64,000 nt of DNA, taken from Rhodococcus antarcticus. Its GTDB lineage: Bacteria; Actinomycetota; Actinomycetes; Mycobacteriales; Mycobacteriaceae. The position numbers and the translations under genes were made by a program. The notes beneath the pieces were generated by a model, which worked only from the letters and a program-made list of their open reading frames with translations, was not told where the DNA came from and made no database searches. The stretch spans positions 1,984,001 through 2,048,000 of the forward strand of contig NZ_CP110615.1 of NCBI RefSeq assembly GCF_026153295.1. Direction: 5' to 3'. Of this stretch, positions 34,402-44,359 are shown in pieces (positions within the stretch are counted from its first letter, which is position 1; every line of letters begins with the position of its first letter).

Positions 34402-36792
34402 GTGAGCCCCCACACCCCGTCCACGCCCGTGCTGTCCACCTACCGCCTCCAGCTGCACGGCCCGGACGCGGCGGGCGCCGGGCCCTCGCTGTCCCTGACC
34501 GACGCCACCGCGCTCGTGCCGCACCTCGACGCGCTGGGGGTCAGCCACCTGTACGCCTCGCCCATCCTCACCCCGGCCGTCGGCTCCCAGCACGGGTACG
34601 ACGTGGTCGACCCGACCACGGTCTCGGCGGCCATCGGCGGTCCGGCGGCCCTGGACGAGCTGGTGGCGGCACTGCGGGCCCGGGGCATGGGCCTGGTGGT
34701 GGACATCGTCCCCAACCACGTCGGCGTGGAGACCCCCGCCGAGAACGCGTGGTGGTGGGACGTCCTGCGGCAGGGACGGGACTCCCCGCTCTCGGAGTAC
34801 TTCGACATCGACTGGAGCCCGGACAACGGCGCGGACGGCAAGATCGCGCTGCCGGTGCTGGGCTCGGCCGAGGACGTCGCCGAGCTCACGGTGGTCGCCT
34901 CGGGGGACGAGACCGAGCTGCACTTCTACGACCACCGCTTCCCCGTCGCCCCCGGCACCGGCGACGGCACCCCGCAGGAGGTGCACGAGCGGCAGGCCTA
35001 CCGGCTGGTGCCCTGGCAGGCCGGGCTGGTCGGCTACCGCCGCTTCTTCCACGTCAACGGCCTCGCCGCGCTGCGGCAGGAGGACCCGGCGGTGTTCGAC
35101 GCCACCCACGTCGAGATCGCCCGCTGGGCGGCGGAGGACCTGGTCGACGGCATCCGGGTGGACCACCCCGACGGCCTCGCGGACCCCGTCGGCTACCTGG
35201 GTCGCCTGCGCGACGTGCTCGGCCCCGACCGCTGGCTCGTGGTGGAGAAGATCCTGGCCACCGACGAGGCGCTGGACGCCGCCCTGCCCGTTGCCGGCAC
35301 CACCGGCTACGACGCGCTGCGCGAGATCGGCGGGGTGTTCGTGGACCCCGCCGGGGCGGCGGTCCTCGGGGCGATGTCGGCCGAGCGCACCGGTTCCGCC
35401 GGGGACGCCGCAGACCTGCGGGCCCAGGAGCACGTGCTCAAGCGCAGCGTGGCCCGGGAGGGCCTGCGACCCGAGCTGGAGCGCTGCGTGCGGGCGATCG
35501 GGTCCGGCGACGTGGCGCACGAGCTCCTGGTGGACGCGGTGGTGGAGCTGGTCGCCTCCGTGCCGGTGTACCGCGCCGACTACCCGTCCCTGGCGGGGCT
35601 GCTGCCCGGGGTGGTCGCCCGGGTCGCGGCCGAGCACCCCGGGCTGGCTCCTGCCCTGGACCGGGTGGCCGCGGCCCTCATCGCCGGTGGCGAGGCGGCG
35701 ACGCGCTTCCAGCAGGTGTGCGGTGCGGTCACGGCCAAGGGCGTGGAGGACTGCCTGTTCTACCGGACGACCCGGCTGACCAGCCTGCAGGAGGTGGGCG
35801 GGGACCCCGGGCGCTTCGGCGCGAGCCCCGCGGAGATGCACCTCGCCGCGGCGGAGCGCGCCCGGCTGTGGCCGGCGGCCATGACCACCCTGAGCACGCA
35901 CGACACCAAGCGTGGCGAGGACGTGCGCGCCCGGATCACCGTGCTCTCGGAGGTGCCCGAGCTGTGGGCGGCCGCCGTGGCCCGCTGGGAGGAGGTGGCC
36001 CCGTCCCCGGACGGCGCGATGGGTTCCCTGCTGTGGCAGGCACTGCTGGGGGTGTGGCCGGCCGACGGACGCACCGCCGCCGACGTGCCCGAGCTGCGCG
36101 TGCGGGTGCACGCCTACGCCGAGAAGGCCGTCCGCGAGGCGGGCACGCGCACCGGGTGGAACGCCGTGGACGAGGCGTGGGAGGCCGAGCTGCACGCCTG
36201 GCTCGACGCGGTGCTGGACGGGCCCGTCGCGGCCTCGGTCACCCAGCTGGTGGCTGATCTCGCCCCCGCGGGCTGGTCGAACGCGCTGGGCCAGAAGCTC
36301 CTCCAGCTCGCGGGCCCCGGGGTGCCGGACGTCTACCAGGGCACCGAGCTCTGGGAGGACTCCCTGGTGGATCCGGACAACCGGCGCGAGGTCGACCACG
36401 TGCACCGCGCCGAGCTGCTGGCCGGGCTCGAGGGCTCCGCGCAGGAGAACCGGGTTCCCGCCGTGGACGCCACGGGCGCGGCCAAGCTGCTGGTGGTCAG
36501 CCGGGTGCTGCGGCTGCGCCGGGAGCAGCCGCAGCACTTCGTGGGCGGCACGTACTCCCCCGTGCTCGCGGAGGGCCCCGCGGCCGCGCACCTCGTCGGC
36601 TTCCTGCGCGGCGACGGTGTGGTGGCTCTGGCCACCCGCCTCCCGCGCAGCCTCGACACGTGGGCGGGCACCACGCTGGACCTGCCCGAGGGCAGGTGGA
36701 CCGACCACCTGACCGGCGCGGTGCACACCGGGACCGTCGAGGTGGGCGGGGTGCTCGACGCCCTGCCCGTGGCCCTGCTCGTCCGCGGCTGA
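34402..36792 (+). CDS. treY: Malto-oligosyltrehalose synthase
   Basis: Isomerises the reducing-end glucose of maltodextrin to a trehalose linkage. 796 residues, GH13_26: STYRLQLHG at the N-terminus, DIVPNHVGVETPAENAWWWDVL (long inserted loop typical of TreY), DGIRVDHPDGLADP with the nucleophile, VVEKIL with the acid and STHDTKRGEDVRAR. GTG 34402 lies 18 nt after glgX, with AGGCAGGA upstream. The Ala/Gly-rich N-terminal DAAGAGP insertion is unremarkable. Confidence 0.95.
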   Translation: MSPHTPSTPVLSTYRLQLHGPDAAGAGPSLSLTDATALVPHLDALGVSHLYASPILTPAVGSQHGYDVVDPTTVSAAIGGPAALDELVAALRARGMGLVVDIVPNHVGVETPAENAWWWDVLRQGRDSPLSEYFDIDWSPDNGADGKIALPVLGSAEDVAELTVVASGDETELHFYDHRFPVAPGTGDGTPQEVHERQAYRLVPWQAGLVGYRRFFHVNGLAALRQEDPAVFDATHVEIARWAAEDLVDGIRVDHPDGLADPVGYLGRLRDVLGPDRWLVVEKILATDEALDAALPVAGTTGYDALREIGGVFVDPAGAAVLGAMSAERTGSAGDAADLRAQEHVLKRSVAREGLRPELERCVRAIGSGDVAHELLVDAVVELVASVPVYRADYPSLAGLLPGVVARVAAEHPGLAPALDRVAAALIAGGEAATRFQQVCGAVTAKGVEDCLFYRTTRLTSLQEVGGDPGRFGASPAEMHLAAAERARLWPAAMTTLSTHDTKRGEDVRARITVLSEVPELWAAAVARWEEVAPSPDGAMGSLLWQALLGVWPADGRTAADVPELRVRVHAYAEKAVREAGTRTGWNAVDEAWEAELHAWLDAVLDGPVAASVTQLVADLAPAGWSNALGQKLLQLAGPGVPDVYQGTELWEDSLVDPDNRREVDHVHRAELLAGLEGSAQENRVPAVDATGAAKLLVVSRVLRLRREQPQHFVGGTYSPVLAEGPAAAHLVGFLRGDGVVALATRLPRSLDTWAGTTLDLPEGRWTDHLTGAVHTGTVEVGGVLDALPVALLVRG

Positions 36793-36803
36793 CCAGGAGG
36801 TCC

Positions 36804-36859
36804 GGCTGGGCGGCTGGGCGGCTGGGCGGCTGGGCGGCTGGGCGGCTGGGCGGCTGGGC
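36804..36859. repeat. Seven 8-bp tandem repeats between treY and treZ
   Basis: Seven exact copies of GGCTGGGC. They lie between a strong AGGAGG (36795-36800), only 2 nt after the treY stop, and the treZ GTG at 36904. All three frames stay open through the repeat, but no ATG, GTG or TTG lies in the treZ frame before 36904. Confidence 0.95.
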
Positions 36860-36903
36860 GCCACGGTTCGCGTCCGGCCGTCCCAGCCGCCAGGATCGTC
36901 CGG

Positions 36904-38649
36904 GTGAGCCACCACTTCGCCGTCTGGGCCCCCACCCCGTCCGCCGTGCGCGTGCTCGTCGACGGGACCGCGCACCCGATGTCCGCCGCCGAGGACGGTT
37001 GGTGGCACGCCGACGTCGACGCGGCGGGACCGGGCAGCCGCTACGGGTTCCTGCTCGACGAGAGCACCGTCCCCCTGCCGGACCCCCGCTCGCCGCGCCA
37101 GCCGGACGGGGTGCACGAGCTCTCCCAGGTCCACGAGCTGGACCCGGCTGCGTGGACCGACCAGTCGTGGACGGGCCGTCCGCTGGCCGGCAGCAGCGTC
37201 TACGAGCTGCACGTGGGCACCTTCACCACCGAGGGCACCTTCGACGCGGCGATCGCCCGGCTCGACCACCTGGTGGACCTCGGGGTCGACCTGGTGGAGC
37301 TCATGCCGGTCAACGGGTTCAACGGCACCCACAACTGGGGCTACGACGGCGTGCTCTGGTACACCGTCCACGAGGGCTACGGCGGCCCGGACGGCCTGCA
37401 GCGGTTCGTGGATGCCGCCCACGGCAAGGGCTTGGGCGTGCTGCTGGACGTGGTCTACAACCACCTCGGTCCCTCGGGGAACTACCTGGAGCGCTTCGGT
37501 CCGTACCTCTCCGAGGCCGGCGGCAACACCTGGGGCCGCAGCATCAACCTCTCCGGGCCCAGCTCGGGCGAGGTGCGCAGCTACGTCCTGGAGAACGCGC
37601 TGGGGTGGATGGAGCGCTTCCACGTCGACGGGCTGCGGCTGGACGCGGTGCACGCCCTGGTCGACGAGACGGCCACCCACCTGCTGGAGGAGCTCGCCGT
37701 GCGCACCGAGTCGCTGTCGGCGCACGTGGGTCGTCCGCTCACGCTCATCGCCGAGAGCGACCTCAACGACCCGCGGCTGGTCACCCCGCGGGAGGCGGGC
37801 GGCTACGGGCTCACCGCGCAGTGGTGCGACGACCTGCACCACGCCATCCACACCGCCGTCACCGGCGAGCGCCAGGGCTACTACGCCGACTTCGGCTCGA
37901 TGGAGACCCTGGCGACCACCCTGCGCCGGGCCTACTTCCACGCCGGCACGTGGTCGAGCTTCCGGCAGCGGGTGCACGGACGGCCGATCGACCCGCGGGT
38001 CACGCCCGCCTCGCGGTTCCTCGCCTACACCAGCGACCACGACCAGGTCGGCAACCGGGCCGTCGGCGACCGCCCCTCGGCGTACCTCTCCCCCGGGCTG
38101 CAGGCCGTGCAGGCGGCCCTGGTGCTCACCTCGCCGTACACCCCGATGCTGTTCATGGGCGAGGAGTGGGGTGCGTCCACGCCGTTCCAGTTCTTTACCT
38201 CGCACCCGGAGCCCGAGCTCGGCGAGGCCACCGCCCGGGGACGCAAGGCGGAGTTCGCCGAGCACGGCTGGGACGCCGACGACGTGCCGGACCCCCAGGA
38301 CCCCGAGACCTTCACCCGCTCCAAGCTGGACTGGTCGGAGAGGGACACCGGTGACCACGCGAGGATGCTGGAGGTCTACCGCGCGCTGCTCGCGCTGCGA
38401 CGGGCGCGCCCCGAGCTCACCGACCCGTGGCTGTCCGCCACCGAGGTCACCGTGGACGAGGACGCACGCTGGATCGTGCTGGACCGGAAGGGACCCGGCG
38501 GCGGCAGCGTGCGGATCGCCTGCAACCTGTCCGAGGTCACGGTCGAGGTGCCGATCACCGGGGACGTGCTGCTGGCCTGGGGCACCCCCGCGGTGGGCGC
38601 CACGTCCACCTCGCTGCCGGGCGAGTCGTTCGTGGTGCTCGCCGGCTGA
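36904..38649 (+). CDS. treZ: Malto-oligosyltrehalose trehalohydrolase
   Basis: Releases trehalose from the TreY product. 581 residues: N-terminal CBM48-like domain (HHFAVWAPTPSAVRVLVDG), GH13_10 barrel with DVVYNHLGPSGNYL (~183), DGLRLDAVHAL (nucleophile ~243), IAESDLNDPR (acid ~283) and SDHDQVGNRA. GTG 36904 has AGGA 8 nt upstream. 111-nt spacer from treY with the repeat tract. Completes the glycogen to trehalose route. Confidence 0.95.
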   Translation: MSHHFAVWAPTPSAVRVLVDGTAHPMSAAEDGWWHADVDAAGPGSRYGFLLDESTVPLPDPRSPRQPDGVHELSQVHELDPAAWTDQSWTGRPLAGSSVYELHVGTFTTEGTFDAAIARLDHLVDLGVDLVELMPVNGFNGTHNWGYDGVLWYTVHEGYGGPDGLQRFVDAAHGKGLGVLLDVVYNHLGPSGNYLERFGPYLSEAGGNTWGRSINLSGPSSGEVRSYVLENALGWMERFHVDGLRLDAVHALVDETATHLLEELAVRTESLSAHVGRPLTLIAESDLNDPRLVTPREAGGYGLTAQWCDDLHHAIHTAVTGERQGYYADFGSMETLATTLRRAYFHAGTWSSFRQRVHGRPIDPRVTPASRFLAYTSDHDQVGNRAVGDRPSAYLSPGLQAVQAALVLTSPYTPMLFMGEEWGASTPFQFFTSHPEPELGEATARGRKAEFAEHGWDADDVPDPQDPETFTRSKLDWSERDTGDHARMLEVYRALLALRRARPELTDPWLSATEVTVDEDARWIVLDRKGPGGGSVRIACNLSEVTVEVPITGDVLLAWGTPAVGATSTSLPGESFVVLAG

Positions 38650-38704
38650 GCTCCCGGTCTCACCTCTGCAGGGCGCCCGGAAGCACGCTGAAGGGCCTCA
38701 CCAC

Positions 38705-39130
38705 TCACCGCGTCCTCCGAGATCCGGGCGCAGGGCGCGCGTCCACCGTGCAGATCGATACCCGATCAGAGCTTCTTGTCCGGGAGCCTCTCGCGGTGCA
38801 GAAAACCGGATCGGGGACTGATGTGCACGCCAGAGTCACTGTGTGCTCCCCGATCCCAGAGCGCGCCGGCCGCAACACCCACCCCGGCGGGACCCGGGTC
38901 ACACCGTCCTCATCAGGTCCGTGCAACGACTCCTTGGCGACACGGCCCAGCGGTAGGACGAGCTGGGGGTCGTCCACCTCCCAGCGCCACCCCCCTCCCG
39001 GACCCGGCTCGAGGCTCGCGCTGAGGTCCAGCTCGAGCCGGGGCAGGACCAGCACCGCGACCGGCGGGTGGCGGGTGCCTACTGGCGGGACGGCGCTGAG
39101 GGCCCGGAGGAGGCTGGGGCGCCAACCCAT
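38705..39130 (-). CDS. Doubtful hypothetical ORF downstream of dnaE
   Basis: 141 codons, no recognised domain. The first half (LELDLSASLEPGPGGGWRWEVDDPQLVLPLG) has coding-like third positions, the second half does not, and no Shine-Dalgarno is seen. Could be a decayed gene or chance ORF in the 506-nt treZ-dnaE gap (38650-39155), which is slightly less GC-rich than its surroundings. Confidence 0.25.
   Translation of the reverse strand: MGWRPSLLRALSAVPPVGTRHPPVAVLVLPRLELDLSASLEPGPGGGWRWEVDDPQLVLPLGRVAKESLHGPDEDGVTRVPPGWVLRPARSGIGEHTVTLACTSVPDPVFCTARGSRTRSSDRVSICTVDARPAPGSRRTR
38808..38856. terminator. Stem-loop between convergent treZ and dnaE
   Basis: Perfect 10-bp arms GGATCGGGGA (38808-38817) and TCCCCGATCC (38847-38856) around a 29-nt loop that can pair further (GCAC/GTGC). 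It lies 158 nt after treZ and ~300 nt after dnaE. No T-tract. Plausible bidirectional terminator or small structured RNA. Confidence 0.4.
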
Positions 39131-39155
39131 CGGGAAGGTCCGGTGCCCTACAACC

Positions 39156-42100
39156 TCAGCTGAGGCAGTTCGGCCCGAGCAGCGCCTTGAGGTCGCCCAT
39201 CAGGGCCGAGGTGGGGGCCACGCGCAGGGCGTCGTCCAGCTGCAGCACCATCGGCTCCTTGCGGTCGCTGACCAGCTTGAGGTGGACGTCGGAGGTGCCG
39301 GGGTGGCTGGCCAGCACCCTCTTGAGGGACTCGACCTTGGTCGCCGTGCACTGCCGGCTCTGCATGCTCAGCTGCAGCGGCTTGTCCACCCCGATGGCGG
39401 AGAGCTCCGGGACGGCGAGGTCGTTCGCGATCAGCGAGATCTTGTCGTCGCGCACGGCAACCCGGCCCTTCACCAGCACGATCGCGTCCTCGGAGACGTC
39501 CGTGCCCAGCACCGAGTAGCTCTTCGGGAAGAACAGCACCTCGATCCCGCCGACCATGTCCTCCAGCTGTGCCGACGCCCACGGCTCGCCGTTCTTGTTC
39601 ACCCGGCGGGTGACGCTGGCGAGGATGCCGCCCACGGTCACCTGGGCGCCGTCCTTGACCGTGCCGTCGAGGATGTTCGGGATGGGGGTGTCGGCCTGGG
39701 CGTTGAGCGCGTGCTCGACACCCTTGAGGGGGTGCCCGGACACGTAGAGCCCCAGCATCTCCCGCTCCAGGGCGAGGCGGTGCTTGGTCTCCCACTCCTC
39801 GGCGGGGACCTTGACGTCGAACACGCTCGCGATGCCGGCGTCGGCGCCGTCCCCACCGAAGAGGTCGAACTGGCCGATGGCCTCGGCCTTCTTGGTGCTC
39901 ATCACCGCGTCGATGGCGTCGGCGTGCACGAGCAGCAGGCCCTTGCGGGGGTGACCGAGGGAGTCGTAGGCGCCGGCCTTGATGAGCGACTCGACGACCT
40001 TCTTGCCGCAGCCGACCTGGTCGACCTTGGCGAGGTAGTCGGAGAAGTCGGCGAAGGGTCCCTTCTGGGTGCGCGAGGCCACGATCGAGGCGATCACGTT
40101 GGTGCCGACGTTGCGCACACCACCGAGGCCGAAGCGGATGTCCTCGCCGACGGAGACGAAGTTGTGCTGGGAGGAGTTGACGTCCGGCGGCAGCACCGTG
40201 ATGCCGAGGCGGCGGCAGTCGGCCAGGTAGATCGCGGCCTTGTCCTTGTCGTCCCCGGTGCTGGTGAGCAGCCCGGCCATGTACTCGGCGGGGTAGTTGG
40301 CCTTGAGGTACGCCGTCCAGAAGCTCACCAGCCCGTAGCCCGCGGCGTGGGACTTGTTGAACGCGTACCCGGCGAACGGGAGGATGGTGTCCCACAGGGC
40401 CTTCACGGCAGGGTCGGAGAACCCGTTGGCGTGCATGCCTTCCCGGAAGCCCTCGTACTCCTTCTGCAGGACCTCAAGCTTCTTCTTGCCCATGGCCTTG
40501 CGCAGCACGTCGGCACGGCCCATGGAGTACCCGGCGACCACCTGCGCGATGCGCATGATCTGCTCCTGGTACACGATCAGCCCGTAGGTCTCGGCGAGGA
40601 CCTCCCGCAGCGGCTCCTCCAGCTCGGGGTGGATGGGCGTGATGTCCTGGCGGCCGTTCTTGCGGTCGGCGTAGTCGTTGTGCGCGTTCATGCCCATGGG
40701 CCCGGGGCGGTACAGCGCGAGCACCGCGACGATGTCGTTGAACCCGGTGGGCTGCATGCGGCGCAGCAGGTCCCGCATGGGTCCACCGTCCAGCTGGAAC
40801 ACCCCCAGGGTGTCGCCCTTGCTCAGCAGCTCGTAGGTGGCGTCGTCCTCCAGCGGCAGCGTGTCCAGGTCGAGGTCGGTGCCGCGGTTGGTCCGGATGT
40901 TGTCGATGGCGTCGCCGATGACGGTGAGGTTGCGCAGGCCGAGGAAGTCCATCTTCAGCAGGCCGATGGACTCGCAGTCCGGGTAGGCCCACCCGGTGAT
41001 CAGCGCACCGTCCTGCGGGCGCCGCCACATGGGGATGGCGTCCATCAGGGGCTCCGAGGACATGATCACCGCACAGGCGTGCACACCGGCGTTGCGGATC
41101 AGCCCCTCCAGGCCACGGGCGGTCTGGTAGATCTTGGCGACGTCGGGGTCGGTCTCGATGAGCGCGCGGACCTCGGCGGCCTCCTTGTAGCGCTCGTGGG
41201 TGGGGTCGGTGATGCCCTGGAGCGAGATGTCCTTGGCCATGACGGGCGGGGGCAGGGCCTTGGAGATGCGGTCGGCCATGGAGAACCCCGGCTGGCCGAA
41301 CGTGACCCGCGCCGAGTCCTTGATGGCGGCCTTGGTCTTGATGGTGCCGAAGGTGATGACCTGGGCGACCTTGTCCACACCCCACCGCTCGGTGGCGTAG
41401 CGGACCATCTCCCCGCGGCGACGGTCGTCGAAGTCGATGTCGATGTCCGGGTCCGACGGTCGCTCCGGGTTGAGGAACCGCTCGAAGAGCAGCCCGTGCG
41501 GGATGGGGTCGATGTTGGTGATGCCCAGCGAGTACGCGACCAGGGAGCCGGCGGCCGAACCACGGCCGGGGCCGACCCGGATGCCCACCTCCCTGGCGTG
41601 GGTGATGAGGTCGGCGACGATGAGGAAGTACGCGGGGAAGCCCTTGTCCCGGATGACGCCGAGCTCGAACTCCGCGCGCGGGCGGTAGCCGTCGGGCACC
41701 CCGTCCGGGAAGCGTCGGTCCAGCCCGGCGAGGACCTCGTCGCGGAGGAACTCGTCCTGCGTCGAGCCGTCGGGGACCGGGAAGACGGGCATGCGGTCGC
41801 GCTTGGACCACACCTCGTCGTAGGGCTGCACGCGCTCGGCGATCGCGAGGGTGTTGTCGCAGGCGCCCTCGACGTCCGCGAACAGCTCGCGCATCTCCTC
41901 GGCCGACTTGAGGTAGTAGCCGTCGCCGTCGAACTTGAAGCGGGTGGGGTCCGAGAGCGTCTTGCCCGTCTGGATGCAGAGCAGCGCCTCGTGGTTGCTC
42001 GCCGCGTCCTTGGTGACGTAGTGGCAGTCGTTGGTGGCCAGCGCGGGGATGCCGAGCGCGCGGCCCACCTCGAGCAGCCCCTCGCGGACGCGGCGCTCGA

Positions 42101-42689
42101 TGGACAGGCCGTGGTCCATCAGCTCGAGGAAGAAGTTCTCCTTGCCGAAGATGTCCTGCCACCGGGCGGCGGCCTCCAGCGCCTGCTTCTCCTGGCCCAG
42201 CCTCAGCCGCGTCTGCACCTCGCCCGACGGGCAGCCGGTGGTCGCGATGATCCCCGCGGCGTGCTCGGCGATGATCTCGGCGTCCATCCGCGGCCACTTG
42301 CCCAGCTGGCCCTCGATGGAGGCTCGGCTGGAGAGCGCGAACAGGTTGCGCAGGCCGGTGGCGTTCTCCGCGACCATGGTCAGGTGGGTGTACGCGCCGG
42401 AGCCGGACACGTCGTCGGACTTCTGGCTCGCGTCGCCCCAGAGCACGCGCTTGGTGCTCAGCCGCGACTCCGGCGCCACGTAGGCCTCGATGCCGATGAC
42501 GGGCGTGATGCCGTGCGCGGTGGCCTGGGTGTAGAACTCGCTCGCCCCGTACATGTTGCCGTGGTCGGTCATCCCGACCGCCGGCATCCCGAGGCGCTGG
42601 GCCTCGTCGAACAGGGGGCCGATCTTGGCCGCACCGTCGAGCATGGAGTACTCGGTGTGGGTGTGCAGGTGCACGAACGAGCCGGCCAC
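39156..42689 (-). CDS. dnaE: DNA polymerase III alpha subunit
   Basis: Replicative polymerase, 1177 residues, DnaE1 size. N-terminal PHP domain ([24 protein letters not shown]), polymerase core with [23 protein letters not shown] and the catalytic aspartates in [37 protein letters not shown], then helix-hairpin-helix and OB regions. GTG 42689 has GAAGAGG ~6 nt upstream; the frame is open to 43250 only as a shadow of the divergent gene. Confidence 0.97.
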   Translation of the reverse strand: MAGSFVHLHTHTEYSMLDGAAKIGPLFDEAQRLGMPAVGMTDHGNMYGASEFYTQATAHGITPVIGIEAYVAPESRLSTKRVLWGDASQKSDDVSGSGAYTHLTMVAENATGLRNLFALSSRASIEGQLGKWPRMDAEIIAEHAAGIIATTGCPSGEVQTRLRLGQEKQALEAAARWQDIFGKENFFLELMDHGLSIERRVREGLLEVGRALGIPALATNDCHYVTKDAASNHEALLCIQTGKTLSDPTRFKFDGDGYYLKSAEEMRELFADVEGACDNTLAIAERVQPYDEVWSKRDRMPVFPVPDGSTQDEFLRDEVLAGLDRRFPDGVPDGYRPRAEFELGVIRDKGFPAYFLIVADLITHAREVGIRVGPGRGSAAGSLVAYSLGITNIDPIPHGLLFERFLNPERPSDPDIDIDFDDRRRGEMVRYATERWGVDKVAQVITFGTIKTKAAIKDSARVTFGQPGFSMADRISKALPPPVMAKDISLQGITDPTHERYKEAAEVRALIETDPDVAKIYQTARGLEGLIRNAGVHACAVIMSSEPLMDAIPMWRRPQDGALITGWAYPDCESIGLLKMDFLGLRNLTVIGDAIDNIRTNRGTDLDLDTLPLEDDATYELLSKGDTLGVFQLDGGPMRDLLRRMQPTGFNDIVAVLALYRPGPMGMNAHNDYADRKNGRQDITPIHPELEEPLREVLAETYGLIVYQEQIMRIAQVVAGYSMGRADVLRKAMGKKKLEVLQKEYEGFREGMHANGFSDPAVKALWDTILPFAGYAFNKSHAAGYGLVSFWTAYLKANYPAEYMAGLLTSTGDDKDKAAIYLADCRRLGITVLPPDVNSSQHNFVSVGEDIRFGLGGVRNVGTNVIASIVASRTQKGPFADFSDYLAKVDQVGCGKKVVESLIKAGAYDSLGHPRKGLLLVHADAIDAVMSTKKAEAIGQFDLFGGDGADAGIASVFDVKVPAEEWETKHRLALEREMLGLYVSGHPLKGVEHALNAQADTPIPNILDGTVKDGAQVTVGGILASVTRRVNKNGEPWASAQLEDMVGGIEVLFFPKSYSVLGTDVSEDAIVLVKGRVAVRDDKISLIANDLAVPELSAIGVDKPLQLSMQSRQCTATKVESLKRVLASHPGTSDVHLKLVSDRKEPMVLQLDDALRVAPTSALMGDLKALLGPNCLS

Positions 42690-42723
42690 GCGAACCCTCT
42701 TCCTGCCGAGCTGTGAGGCACCG

Positions 42724-42729
42724 AGTCTA
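42724..42729 (-). promoter_or_regulatory. Candidate dnaE promoter -10
   Basis: TAGACT on the minus strand (42729-42724), predicting a ~27-nt leader with the dnaE ribosome binding site. Confidence 0.4.
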
Positions 42730-42787
42730 GGCCCCGGCAGCGACAGGAACGGCGACGCCGCGGCCGCACCGGTGGCGGCCCGGGCGG

Positions 42788-42793
42788 TACGTT
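42788..42793 (+). promoter_or_regulatory. -10 hexamer of predicted leaderless transcript (gene at 42801)
   Basis: TACGTT, exactly 7 nt before the GTG at 42801. Confidence 0.4.
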
Positions 42794-42800
42794 CGACCCC

Positions 42801-43651
42801 GTGACCGCACCCGATCCCGCTGACCTGCGGCTCGTCGCGGCGCTGGCCGACCTGGGCCGCGCGAGCGTGCTCGAGCTCGCCGCGCACGCCCGCATGGCGC
42901 CCGAGGACGCCGCGCTGCGGCTGCTCCGGCTCGGGGCGTCGGGGATGCGCCTGGTGCTCGGTGTCGAGAGCGACCAGCAGGCCCTCCGCGCCTGGGTCTT
43001 CGCCCAGCAGCACGCCCAGCAGCCGCCACCCCCACCGCAGGCCCCCCCGACGTGGAGCCCGCCCGGCGCACCGCAGGGCCACCCGGCGGCCGCGGCCGCC
43101 CCGCCCCCGCCCCGGTGCCGCTCGCCCCGGTGCCACCGGTCCCGTCCGGCTGGGGCGCCCCGCCGTCGGCCGGCTGGGTCCGTCCGGAGGCGGTGGCCCG
43201 GCCCGCCGCACCCGGCCCCCCGCCCACCGCGCGGGCGGTGCCCCTGCCACCCGCCGTCCTGGGCACCCGCCAGTCCGGGACCGGTCCGCACGGGGAGCCC
43301 CTGTGGGTCACCCCGCTCGAGGTCGTGGACACCGCGGACGCGCTCTTCGCCGCCGCGGGGCACACCCTCGCCGCCGGGTCCCGCGCGTCGGTGGTGCACA
43401 CCGAGGTCACCGCCGGTCCACCCGGCTACCCCAGCGCACCCGACGCCGGGCTGGTGCTCGTGCTCTCCGACGGCCGCGAGGTGCCCCGCTCCCCGGCCAC
43501 GCTGACCTCGCGCCCGCCCTACCGCGGCGGGGTGGAGGCCGGGGAGACCCTGGCCGGGCACACCGTGTTCGAGCTCGACGAGGACGCCTCGATCACCGGG
43601 CTGCGCTGGCGGGCCGTGCCGGGCGGGGCCGCGCTGGACTGGCGGCTCTAG
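42801..43651 (+). pseudogene. Proline-rich hypothetical gene with an apparent frameshift
   Basis: A coding-like N-terminus starts at GTG 42801 ([22 protein letters not shown]..., a small helical domain of ~70 residues, then Pro/Gln-rich), but after ~100 codons that frame turns into meaningless Arg/Pro/Cys-rich sequence. The +2-shifted frame continues as a sensible protein ([28 protein letters not shown]... to GAALDWRL) and stops at 43651, sharing CTAG with the convergent gene. The frames cross in the C-rich tract around 43096-43115. One missing base would restore a 283-codon gene. Either a real inactivation, a sequence error in a C-run, or recoding. Family not recognised. Confidence 0.6.
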
Positions 43652-44352
43652 CCACCCCCGCCGGAGCCGGAGAGCCCGCTCGAGGGAAAGACCGTGTCCG
43701 GCACGGCGCCGTCGTCGGGCCCGGGCCCGATCGTGGTGGTCTGCCCGGGCAGCAGCGGGACCACCGACAGCCCCCCGTAGCCCGTCCCGGGCGGGGCGAC
43801 CTGGACGGCGCGGACGCCGGCACGGGCAGCGACGGCGCGCAGCTGCTCGCCGGTGCCGTGCAGCACCAGCCCCACCACGCACGCGCAGCCCGACTCCAGA
43901 CGGGTGCCCGCGAGCTGGGCGATCGCCGCCGCCCGTCCCGCACCCACCTGCGCCAGCCCCACCTGCCGGCCACCGGCCAGCCGGGCGAGCTCGGTGAGCT
44001 CGGCGGCGAGGTCGCCCTGGTCGGCCACCTCGAGGGCGTCCAGCGGGGTCTGCACCCGGTCGACGGGCACCCGCAGCAGCACGCGCGCGGTGCGCACCCC
44101 GCCCACCAGCGCCGCCGCCGCCGCCGGATCGAGCTCGGCGTCCGGGGAGAGCAGGGCCCAGAGCTCGTCGGCCGCCCCCGCGCCCGCCACGCTCTGCGCC
44201 GCGCCCGCGGTGTAGGCCGACACCTGCTCGCCCGTCTCCGGACCGAGCGCCGCGCCGGGTGCGCTGGTGCTCGGCGGGGTGCCGGCGCCCACCACGAGGA
44301 CGAGCGCCAGCAGCGCCACCACCGCCACCAGCCAGGTGCGGCCCGCGGTCAC
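43648..44352 (-). CDS. Secreted or membrane-anchored hypothetical protein
   Basis: 234 residues with one N-terminal hydrophobic segment (~6-23, WLVAVVALLALVLVVGAG), then an Ala-rich extracytoplasmic region. Two cysteines close together (SGCACVVG, ~155-158) and a Gly/Ser-rich end (SSGLSGSGGGG). Starts 7 nt downstream of rluD on the same strand. I do not recognise the family; the VVGLVLHGTGEQLRAVAARAGVRAVQVAPPG part looks like a compact alpha/beta domain. Confidence 0.7.
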   Translation of the reverse strand: MTAGRTWLVAVVALLALVLVVGAGTPPSTSAPGAALGPETGEQVSAYTAGAAQSVAGAGAADELWALLSPDAELDPAAAAALVGGVRTARVLLRVPVDRVQTPLDALEVADQGDLAAELTELARLAGGRQVGLAQVGAGRAAAIAQLAGTRLESGCACVVGLVLHGTGEQLRAVAARAGVRAVQVAPPGTGYGGLSVVPLLPGQTTTIGPGPDDGAVPDTVFPSSGLSGSGGGG

Positions 44353-44359
44353 GCGGCGC

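Noticed and set aside
36804-36859. GGCTGGGC as a Chi-like recombination signal
   Set aside because: Differs from known Chi sites and is confined to this tract here; no support beyond resemblance.
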